Source: Actinomycetota bacterium | GTDB taxonomy: Bacteria > Actinomycetota > Thermoleophilia > Gaiellales > Gaiellaceae | Assembly (NCBI GenBank): GCA_005883365.1 | Contig: VAXA01000050.1 | Coordinates: 1-5,961 of the forward strand | Direction of reading: 5' to 3' | Length of the DNA stretch: 5,961 nucleotides | Shown: positions 1 to 5,094 of the stretch, piece after piece | How positions within the stretch are numbered: position 1 is the first letter of the stretch | Layout of the letters: each line of letters begins with the position of its first letter | The notes under the pieces: generated by a model | Told to the model about the DNA's origin: nothing | What the model saw: only the letters and a program-made list of their open reading frames with translations | The model's database searches: none | Program-made: the position numbers and the translations under genes

Positions 1-775
1 TCAGCGTCTGGTCCTGAGACAGCGCCGACGAAGCACACTGGTAGACGCCGGGCGACGGATTACTCGCGTTCTCGGCGGTGTTGCCGCCGCTTGCCGAATC
101 CTGCTTGACGATGATCGACTGATGCGCCTCCAGTGTCACGGTCGCGCCAGACGATTTGGTGTTGGTCGTCGAGCCGTCGATGGAGACGCTCTGATGGACG
201 CAGGCAATATTGTCCACCGATGCCGATGTCTGAGCGATCGACGCCGTGTAAAGCGCGGTCTGCGTCAGTCCGGTCTGCTTTCCGGCGTCCTCCCAAACGA
301 TGGCAGTGCCGCCACCCGACTGCGTGATCGAGCAGGACGCACCGAGACCGGTCGTCTTGATGCAGACAGCCTTGTTGGGCTTGGTAGGCGCAGCCGTTGA
401 AGCCAAGTGCCGGCCGGCGATGTACAACCCGCCCGACACGCCGGAGAACTGCACGACGGAACACCTCGAGCTCCTGCAGACGAAGCGGTTCTGGCCGCCG
501 CGCTTCGCAATCTGGACGACGGTGTGCCGAGTGCTCGCACAGGTCCAGCGCGTACCGGGACAGCGAGCTCCGGCGTAGTTGAGGGCGCCGCGCTGGATCA
601 CGGCTCCCTTTGCGCTCACATGGATCGACCGCAGGTAATGCACCACGGCCGCCCGTGTAGAGACGTCGATCCGTGTCACCTTCTGCGCCTTCGTTGTCGC
701 GGCTCCCGATGCCGAGACGAGCGCCACGGCGGCGATCAGCGCCCCGACAAAACTCAAAAAGACTTTCGCGCGCAT
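1..775 (-). CDS. Exported Cys-containing hypothetical protein, 3' end outside window
   Basis: Reading the minus strand from the ATG at 775-773 gives 258 codons with no stop before the window edge. The N terminus is a classic Sec signal peptide: MRAKVF, a hydrophobic stretch at about residues 6-22, then SASGAA with likely cleavage near residues 25-26. The mature part has eight cysteines (72, 79, 100, 105, 138, 148, 192, 247) and a motif NYAGARCPGTRWTCA at residues 66-80. From about 145 onward it is rich in Ser/Thr/Gly/Gln/Asn with loosely repeated I-x-Q-[ST]-G-like units. The AGGAGG site 5 nt upstream fixes the start. A competing minus-strand open frame at 60-827 has Arg-rich translation typical of a shadow frame. 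I do not recognise a named family. An extracellular or envelope-associated beta-rich protein is a reasonable inference, and no enzyme motif is visible. The signal peptide and RBS make it a confident gene. Confidence 0.85.
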   Translation of the reverse strand, partial: MRAKVFLSFVGALIAAVALVSASGAATTKAQKVTRIDVSTRAAVVHYLRSIHVSAKGAVIQRGALNYAGARCPGTRWTCASTRHTVVQIAKRGGQNRFVCRSSRCSVVQFSGVSGGLYIAGRHLASTAAPTKPNKAVCIKTTGLGASCSITQSGGGTAIVWEDAGKQTGLTQTALYTASIAQTSASVDNIACVHQSVSIDGSTTNTKSSGATVTLEAHQSIIVKQDSASGGNTAENASNPSPGVYQCASSALSQDQTL

Positions 776-780
776 TAGCG

Positions 781-786
781 CCTCCT
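781..786 (-). promoter_or_regulatory. Strong Shine-Dalgarno for the exported protein gene
   Basis: The minus strand reads AGGAGG, then CGCTA, then ATG. This near-perfect ribosome binding site with a 5-nt spacer selects the ATG at 775 and supports that frame over the overlapping longer one. Confidence 0.8.
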
Positions 787-841
787 CTCCCCAAAGGGCG
801 ACCCCCTCTTCTCGACGCCGCCACCAAGCAGGTCTGCCGCC

Positions 842-877
842 GACCCTAGAACAACGACACAGAAGTTTCTAGGGGTC
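842..877. repeat. Inverted repeat CCCTAGAA / TTCTAGGG (operator or hairpin)
   Basis: Perfect 8-bp arms lie at 844-851 and 867-874 with a 15-nt loop. They extend to GAC/GTC at the outer ends if one G is bulged. Arm centres are 23 bp apart, about two helical turns. One arm lies in the spacer of the proposed promoter and the other at its predicted start. That suits an operator better than a terminator: no T-run follows on either strand. It also lies downstream of the lipid kinase stop, so a weak structural terminator remains possible. Confidence 0.5.
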
Positions 878-887
878 CAGGTGTCAA
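859..887 (-). promoter_or_regulatory. Possible sigma-70-type promoter for the exported protein gene
   Basis: On the minus strand there is a perfect -35 hexamer TTGACA (887-882), a 17-nt spacer, and a weak -10-like TTCTGT (864-859). The predicted start near 852 would give a leader of about 77 nt. The -35 is convincing and the -10 is poor, so the exact promoter is tentative. Confidence 0.4.
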
Positions 888-917
888 CCCGGAGTCAGCG
901 CCGCGTCGGGGTGAGGA

Positions 918-1808
918 TCAGACGAGCACCGAGACCGCGGCGCGCTCCGCCTCGAAGACAGCCTGCTCCACGTCGCCGAGGTCCTCGCCGTCGACGTGGA
1001 GGGGCAGCGGGACGTCGCAACGGATCTCGATCCGGTCGAGGTCATGCTCGCTGAGAAATCGTGCGCCGCCGACTCGGCCGCTCAGGACGCGTACGACCGT
1101 CGGCACGAGAGAGCGGCGCCTCACGTGGGTCGGAGCGACGAGATCGAGGCCCTGCTCGAGCTCGGCGTCCTGCGCGATCGGGAGCGGCACTCGGTTCGCA
1201 TACGTGTAAGGACGGCCGTTGGCGACGAAGGCGCAGATGCCGGCGCCGTGGCCCTCGATCTCGAGCTGCGGCTCGAGTCGGCCGCCCCGCTCGGCAAGTG
1301 CGCGGACGATCGCCCACGCGAACGCGAGGTCGCCGGGACGGCGTCCGTCTCCGCGGCGCCCGAGCGCGTCCACCCGCCGCACGACCTCCGCCGGCAAGCC
1401 GACGCCGGCCGCGAAGGCGAAGCGCCGGCCGTTGACGCGGCCCAGCGAGATCCTGCGCGTGCGGTTGCCCGCCAGCGCTTCGGCCACCTGCCGCGCCGCA
1501 CGAACGGGATCCCGCGAGAGACCCAACGCACGCGGCAGGACGCTGGTGCCGCCACCGGGCAGGAAGCCGATCGGCACGTCCGACTCGAGCCCGTTCAGCG
1601 CCTCGTTGAAGACGCCGTCGCCGGAGAAGACGACGACGGCATCGGCGCCTCTGCGGCAGGCGGCGGTCACTAGCTCCGTCGCGTGACCCCGCCGCTCGGT
1701 CAGGACAACGTCCACCTCGCCGGCCCACTCGAGTTCCCCGCGCACGCGCGCGAGCTGCTCCCCGCTCACACGCGTCGCAAACGGATTGACGACGAGAGCC
1801 GCTCTCAC
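918..1808 (-). CDS. Diacylglycerol kinase-family lipid kinase (DAGK/YegS-like)
   Basis: The gene encodes 296 residues from a GTG at 1808-1806 to TGA at 920-918, the usual length for bacterial DAGK_cat/LCB5 proteins, which phosphorylate diacylglycerol or related lipids with ATP at the membrane. The N terminus VVNPFA (residues 6-11) matches the family's opening strand and NP motif. The nucleotide-loop motif appears as SGDGVFNEALNG (62-73), against the usual GGDGTxNEV. It is followed by GFLPGGGTSVLPRALGL (81-97). LHVDGEDLG near the C terminus is the common VDGE element. The GTG start lies in the GTGA shared with the tetR stop, so translation is probably coupled. The open frame continues upstream through tetR, but that part is Arg/Pro-rich shadow. 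The lipid substrate cannot be told from sequence. Pairing with a phenylacetate regulator is unusual. Confidence 0.9.
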   Translation of the reverse strand: MRAALVVNPFATRVSGEQLARVRGELEWAGEVDVVLTERRGHATELVTAACRRGADAVVVFSGDGVFNEALNGLESDVPIGFLPGGGTSVLPRALGLSRDPVRAARQVAEALAGNRTRRISLGRVNGRRFAFAAGVGLPAEVVRRVDALGRRGDGRRPGDLAFAWAIVRALAERGGRLEPQLEIEGHGAGICAFVANGRPYTYANRVPLPIAQDAELEQGLDLVAPTHVRRRSLVPTVVRVLSGRVGGARFLSEHDLDRIEIRCDVPLPLHVDGEDLGDVEQAVFEAERAAVSVLV

Positions 1809-2377
1809 CGGCTCGCGTAGCCGCGCATCCCGTCGAGCAGGAGCGCCGTGAAGCGGTCGGCGAGCTCGTCTGTCTCTCCGCCGGGACGTAGCCAGGTGTA
1901 CGCCCAGTTCGCGGCCGACAGCGCGAGCAGCGCCGCTGTCGCATCGTCGAGATCCGTCCGCAGCTCGCCGACCTCGCGGCCCTCGCGGAAGAGCGCGCGG
2001 AAGCGCTCCTCGTAGCGGCGCCGCTCCGCCACGAACTCCTCGCGTCGCTCGCCCTGAAGGTAGCGCCACTCGCGCACGAACACGGTCGCGATGTCGAGTT
2101 GCTCGGAGACGACACGGAGGTGCGCACGCAGCGCGGCCCGGATCCGCTCGACGACCGGGCCTTCCTCGGGCACTCCATCGAGAGCCTCGTGGAAAGCCAC
2201 CGAGCCCTCGCGCGCCACCTCCCACAGCAGGTCGGCCTTCGACTCGATATGCGCGTAGAGCGAGCCCTTCTGGACGCCCATCGCCTCGGCGAGGTCGCCG
2301 ATCGATGTGCCGTGGTAGCCCTTCTCCGCGAAGAGGCGGGCGGCGGCACGGGTTAGCTCGTTGCGGCGGGCGGACAT
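1805..2377 (-). CDS. paaR: TetR-family repressor, likely PaaR
   Basis: This 190-residue protein has a TetR N-terminal helix-turn-helix at about residues 24-51 (TSIGDLAEAMGVQKGSLYAH, then ESKADLL) and a helical C-terminal ligand domain. The family represses transcription until a small ligand, often an acyl-CoA, binds. The role as PaaR is inferred from two facts: it is divergent to paaABCD across 42 bp, and that gap contains an exact match to the operator consensus I recall for Thermus PaaR, which responds to phenylacetyl-CoA. The operator also covers its own putative promoter, so autoregulation is likely. No clear Shine-Dalgarno precedes the ATG. A -10-like TAGTTT (2394-2389) would give a very short leader. 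Its stop overlaps the lipid kinase start by 4 bp. TetR assignment is certain, and the PaaR role is probable. Confidence 0.9.
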   Translation of the reverse strand: MSARRNELTRAAARLFAEKGYHGTSIGDLAEAMGVQKGSLYAHIESKADLLWEVAREGSVAFHEALDGVPEEGPVVERIRAALRAHLRVVSEQLDIATVFVREWRYLQGERREEFVAERRRYEERFRALFREGREVGELRTDLDDATAALLALSAANWAYTWLRPGGETDELADRFTALLLDGMRGYASR

Positions 2378-2378
2378 C

Positions 2379-2384
2379 TACACT
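2379..2384 (+). promoter_or_regulatory. Candidate -10 of the paaABCD promoter
   Basis: TACACT fits the actinobacterial TANNNT -10. Transcription would begin near 2391, at the edge of the operator, so bound repressor would block it. No good -35 is seen upstream, where it would lie inside tetR. This is a positional inference only. Confidence 0.35.
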
Positions 2385-2391
2385 TCGAAAA

Positions 2392-2405
2392 CTAACGATC
2401 GTTCG
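2392..2405. promoter_or_regulatory. PaaR-type palindromic operator
   Basis: The 14 bp read CTAACGATCGTTCG, with a perfect 10-bp palindrome AACGATCGTT at 2394-2403. It matches the consensus CNAACGNNCGTTNG (recalled for T. thermophilus PaaR) at every fixed position. It is the only such site I saw in the window and sits midway between the divergent tetR and paaA starts. Confidence 0.85.
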
Positions 2406-2419
2406 GAAGGTGGTGCTGC

Positions 2420-3305
2420 GTGGCAGCGGTCGAGATTCCCCATGACGAGCAGGCATTTCTCGAGTACGTCCAGGGCGGCGGCCAGGTCGAGACGGCCGAC
2501 TGGATGCCGGATGACTACCGGGCGAAGCTGATCAAGTTCATCGAGATGCACGGCAACTCCGAGCTCATGGGCGTCCTGCCCGAGCGCGAGTGGATCCTCC
2601 GCGCTCCGACGCTCCAGCGCAAGCTCGCGCTGACGGCGAAGGTGCAGGACGAGGTCGGGCACGCGCAGCTCATCTACCGCGTCGTCGAGGACCTCGGCAA
2701 GCCGCGCGAGCAGTGCCTCGCCGACCTCGTCGACGGGAAGGCGAAGTTCCACAACGTCTTCCATTACCCGACCCTGTCTTGGGGAGATGTCGGAGTAATT
2801 GCCTGGCTCGTCGACGCGGCCGCGATCATCAGCCAGAAGGCATTGCTCAAGTGCTCGTACGCGCCGTACGCGCGGATCATGAAGAAGATCTGCTGGGAGG
2901 AGTCGTTCCACATCCTGCACGGCCGCGACGTGATCCTCGCAATGGTCACCGGCACGCCCGAGCAGTTCGAGCTGGTGCAGGAGGCGCTCAACCGGTGGTG
3001 GGGGCCGCTCATGCAGTTCCACGGCAACCCGATCCCGAAGGACGAGGACCCGATGTACCTGTGGCGCATCAAGTCGCAGGGGAACGGCGAGGCGCGGCAG
3101 CAGTTCCTCGACGGCTACGTTCCCCAGATCTGGGAACTCGGGCTGACGGTGCCACGACGGCGAGTGGGAGTTCAGCGAGCCCGACTGGGACGAGCTCAAG
3201 CACGTCGTGACGGGGCACGGGCCGAAGACCGAGGAGCGGCTCGCGTTCCGCCGCCGCTTCCTCGAGCAGGAGCGGTGGGTACGCGACGCGGTGCTCGCGG
3301 CTTGA
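2420..3305 (+). CDS. paaA: PaaA, phenylacetyl-CoA epoxidase catalytic subunit, frameshifted near 3152
   Basis: PaaA is the ferritin-like di-iron subunit of the multicomponent monooxygenase that converts phenylacetyl-CoA to its ring-1,2-epoxide. From the GTG at 2420 (GGAAGGTGG upstream), 245 residues read as good PaaA: E49 in SELMG, DEVGHA (77-82) and EESFH (160-164) carry the expected metal ligands, and WWGPLMQFHGN (193-203) follows. At about 3152 the frame changes by +1. The PaaA C terminus continues from CAC at 3153 (HDGEWEFSEPDWDEL, then TGHGPKTEERLAFRRRF) to TGA at 3303-3305. The joined product of about 295 residues is slightly short of the usual 310-330, which suggests loss of about 3n+2 nt (perhaps 17) encoding the DPxLR-like link after GLTVP. 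This may be a real deletion or a sequence error. The active-site half is intact. Confidence 0.88.
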
Positions 3306-3586
3306 GCGTCTGGGAAGTCTTTCGCCGGGAGCGCAAGGGCCAGCCGCTCGAGCACGCCGGCTCCGTCGAGGCGCCCGACGCCGACTTCGCAGAAGCCTGG
3401 GCACGCGAGCAGTACGGCCGACGCGGCGAGTCTGTCGCGCTCTGGCTCGTCCCGCGCGATGCGATCCGCGACGTCGAGGACTGGGCGGACGAGTTCGACC
3501 TCAAGTACCGCCGCGTCGACGGCTATTCGATCAAGGCCCGCCTGAAGGAGGCTCGTGAACGAGCAGGCACTGCTGGGGCTGGCTGA
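3302..3586 (+). CDS. paaB: PaaB, phenylacetyl-CoA epoxidase structural subunit
   Basis: PaaB encodes 94 residues from a TTG at 3302, beginning MSVWEVFRRERKGQPLEHAG, the standard opening of PaaB. Its length is close to the roughly 95 residues of E. coli PaaB. PaaB has no catalytic residues and bridges PaaA-PaaC heterodimers within the epoxidase. The start overlaps the paaA stop as TTGA. No separate Shine-Dalgarno is evident, so it is probably translated by coupling. The segment ARDxYxRR-like at 33-41 (AREQYGRRG) and the following ALWLVP are family features. The C terminus (YSIKARLKEARERAG) extends 32 nt into paaC. Because of the paaA frame change, the paaA N-terminal frame also runs without a stop into paaB. 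Confidence 0.88.
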   Translation: MSVWEVFRRERKGQPLEHAGSVEAPDADFAEAWAREQYGRRGESVALWLVPRDAIRDVEDWADEFDLKYRRVDGYSIKARLKEARERAGTAGAG

Positions 3587-4187
3587 CGACGAGCTCGTCC
3601 TGGGGTGGCGGGATTCCGAGTGGACCGGGATCGCGCCGCTGCTCGAGGAGGACGTTGCCTTTTCCTCGATCGCCCAGAACGAGATCGGGCACGCGCGTGC
3701 CGTCTACGAGCTCGTGGTCGGGCCGGACGGCGACGCCGACGCGCTCGCCTTCGACCGCAAGCCCGAGGAGTACGGCTGCGCGCCGCTCGTCGAGCTCCAC
3801 GTGCTCGACTGGGCGCACACGATCGCGCGGCGCTGGCTGTACGAGGTCGCCGACGAGATCCGGATCACTGCGCTGAAGGGCGATCACGACCCGGCAGTCG
3901 CGGGGCTCGCGGCAAAGATCGATCGCGAGGAGGCGTACCACCGCATGCACGCCGAGATGTGGCACGAACGGCTGCAGGACGAGTCGCGCTTCCGGGCCGC
4001 CGTCGACGAACTGTGGCCGTACGCGCTCGGTGTCCTGCCCACGGAGCTGCGCGGCGAGCTCGTGGAGCGGGTCGGCCTCGCCCAAGTGGACGCCGTCGAC
4101 CGAGGGACGCACACCGACGAGCTCGCGCCGCTGTGGGAGGAGATGACGATGGTGCGTCGCTCGGCGCCCGCGGGAGCACAGTGGTAG
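3555..4187 (+). CDS. paaC: PaaC, phenylacetyl-CoA epoxidase ferritin-like subunit
   Basis: PaaC is the ferritin-like partner of PaaA in the epoxidase. The 210-residue product starts at GTG 3555, preceded by AAGGAGG at 3544-3550. Family marks are LADDELVLGWRDSEWTG (9-25), DWAHTIARRWLYE (85-97), DELWPYALG (151-159) and a C terminus HTDELAPLWEEM followed by GAQW. It is shorter than the roughly 248-residue E. coli protein, mainly between about 160 and 185. Unlike E. coli PaaC, where the metal motif is degenerate, this copy keeps E23, EIGHA (43-47) and EEAYH (125-129), a set that resembles di-iron ligands. It overlaps paaB by 32 nt and paaD by 7 nt, a tight operon. Confidence 0.88.
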   Translation: MNEQALLGLADDELVLGWRDSEWTGIAPLLEEDVAFSSIAQNEIGHARAVYELVVGPDGDADALAFDRKPEEYGCAPLVELHVLDWAHTIARRWLYEVADEIRITALKGDHDPAVAGLAAKIDREEAYHRMHAEMWHERLQDESRFRAAVDELWPYALGVLPTELRGELVERVGLAQVDAVDRGTHTDELAPLWEEMTMVRRSAPAGAQW

Positions 4188-4584
4188 CGGAAGCCCAGGT
4201 CTGGAAGGCGCTCGAACAGATCCCGGATCCGGAGATCCCCGTCGTCTCGCTCGTCGAGCTCGGCGTCATCCGTTCGATCGATGTCCGCAACGGCCACGTC
4301 CGGATCGAGTTCACGCCCACCTTCCTCGGCTGCCCCGCTCTCGAGGTGATGAAGCGGGCGATGGAGGAGAAGGTCGCCGGCCTCGGCGCCGAGCCCCAGG
4401 TCGAGGTCATCTCCGACGACTCGTGGTCGACCGACCGGATCACGCCGGCCGGCCGCGAGAAGCTTGTCCCTACTGCGGCTCGACGCAGACCCGGCTCGAG
4501 AACATCTTCGGCCCGACGCCGTGCCGCTCGCTTCGCTACTGCGAGAGCTGCCGCCAGCCGTTCGAGCAGTTCAAGACGATCTAG
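4181..4584 (+). CDS. paaD: PaaD, Fe-S assembly-type accessory protein, frameshifted near 4464
   Basis: PaaD pairs a MIP18/DUF59-type domain with a C-terminal zinc-ribbon-like Cys cluster, and is thought to help maturation of the epoxidase Fe-S or di-iron centres. From the GTG at 4181, 95 residues read as the first domain: DPEIPVVSLVELGVI (16-30), TFLGCPALEVM with Cys51 (47-57) and DDSWSTDRIT (79-88). After GREKL the frame changes. The Cys cluster continues from TGT at 4465: CPYCGS, FGPTPCRS, then YCESCRQPFEQF, ending at TAG 4584. The usual linker is missing, with net loss of 3n+1 nt, so the joined length of about 135 is below the 150-180 I expect. Either a deletion or a sequence error would explain this. 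The GTG overlaps the paaC stop by 7 nt. The end overlaps the convergent gene by 14 bp. Confidence 0.85.
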
Positions 4585-4900
4585 CCAGGCGCTCTGCGAA
4601 CGCGGGATCGTCGGCGCACAGGCGGTCGATCTCTGCGCGTTCGACGGCGAGCACGACGCCGTCGGTGAGCGCGCGGACGCGCGCCGTGCGCATGCCGTCC
4701 GATGACAGGAGCGCCTGCTCTCCGACCACGGCCCCCGGACCGAGCTCGCGAGTGCCCTCGGGCGCCTCCACGACGAGGTTCCCGTCGACCACGACGAAGA
4801 GGCCGGTGCCGGGCTTGCCGCGCTCGATCAGCACCTGCCCGGCGGTGAAGGCGAGCTCGGAGCCGACCGCCTCGAGCCTGCGCAGATCGTCCTCGTCCAC
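4571..4900 (-). CDS. Small cyclic-nucleotide-binding-domain protein, 5' end uncertain
   Basis: The minus strand encodes a cNMP-binding (CAP-ED) beta-roll: FTAGQVLIERGKPGTGLFVV, DGNLVVEAPEG, then RELGPGAVVGEQALL, with a closing helix (VERAEIDRLCADD). No DNA-binding domain follows. Convincing homology begins at about 4912 (ILGVVDEDDLRRL). The only in-frame starts are the GTG at 4900, giving 109 residues, and an ATG at 5062, whose extra 54 residues look like shadow of the plus strand. I chose 4900, but the natural start may have been lost. The phosphate-binding signature is divergent: GEQALL is present but the usual R(T/S)A occurs as RTARVRA. Nucleotide binding is plausible but unproven. The stop overlaps the paaD end by 14 bp. 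Its function is unknown, possibly regulatory. Confidence 0.7.
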   Translation of the reverse strand: MDEDDLRRLEAVGSELAFTAGQVLIERGKPGTGLFVVVDGNLVVEAPEGTRELGPGAVVGEQALLSSDGMRTARVRALTDGVVLAVERAEIDRLCADDPAFAERLARSS

Positions 4901-4942
4901 GACACCGAGTATCGCACCGGCAGCCGGTGGTGACGATCCGGC

Positions 4943-5053
4943 GTGAAGCTCATCGGCGAGGAAGCGTCGGAGTACTCGTTCTTCGTGCTGCGCGAAGGCG
5001 CCGCAACGGTCAGCATCGACGGCGCCGAGGTGCGGACTCTCGGGGCCGCTTAG
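4943..5053 (+). pseudogene. Remnant of a second cNMP-binding-domain gene
   Basis: Reading from GTG 4943 to TAG 5053 gives 36 residues: KLIGEEASEYSFFVLREG, then TVSIDGAEVRTLG, ending in AA and a stop. This matches the first half of a CAP-ED beta-roll, where the family would continue PGDFFGE and so on. No preceding start helix is visible (a TGA lies just upstream in frame), and the second half is absent. It therefore looks like an internal fragment left by loss of both flanks, or by misassembly. It is on the opposite strand to, and head-to-head with, the neighbouring cNMP-domain gene, but its sequence differs, so it is not a recent inverted copy. Confidence 0.6.
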
Positions 5054-5082
5054 CGCCGCCACGTAGCCCGTTTGGCTCCGGG

Positions 5083-5088
5083 TACGCT
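5083..5088 (+). promoter_or_regulatory. Candidate -10 giving a leaderless selenoprotein mRNA
   Basis: TACGCT (TANNNT) lies 6 nt before the GTG at 5095, the spacing expected for leaderless transcripts, which are common in Actinomycetota. No Shine-Dalgarno precedes this GTG, which fits. No clear -35 is seen. Confidence 0.35.
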
Positions 5089-5094
5089 CTCGAC

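Noticed and set aside
60..827. Minus-strand open frame of 255 codons with its own ATG
   Set aside because: Its translation is Arg/Gly-rich with no signal peptide or domain. The other minus frame starting at 775 has an AGGAGG site, a signal peptide and sensible composition.
842..877. Rho-independent terminator for the lipid kinase gene
   Set aside because: The stem is only moderately GC-rich, the loop is 15 nt and no T-run follows. The promoter overlap suits an operator better.
1809..2456. N-terminal extension of the lipid kinase frame to 512 residues
   Set aside because: The extra residues are Arg/Pro-rich and overlap the well-supported tetR. Kinase homology begins at the GTG at 1808.
2378..3355. 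Long minus-strand frame opposite paaA
   Set aside because: It is the usual antisense shadow of a high-GC gene. The plus strand encodes recognisable PaaA and PaaB.
2420..3586. Natural PaaA-PaaB fusion protein
   Set aside because: The 49 residues joining them are out-of-frame noise, while the true PaaA C terminus reads clearly in the next frame and paaB has its own TTGA-coupled start.
3531..4112. Minus-strand frame opposite paaC
   Set aside because: It has no start context or family features and is antisense to clear PaaC.
4901..5062. N-terminal extension of the minus-strand cNMP gene to the ATG at 5062
   Set aside because: These residues lack the cNMP pattern, and the same DNA reads as a cNMP fragment on the plus strand.
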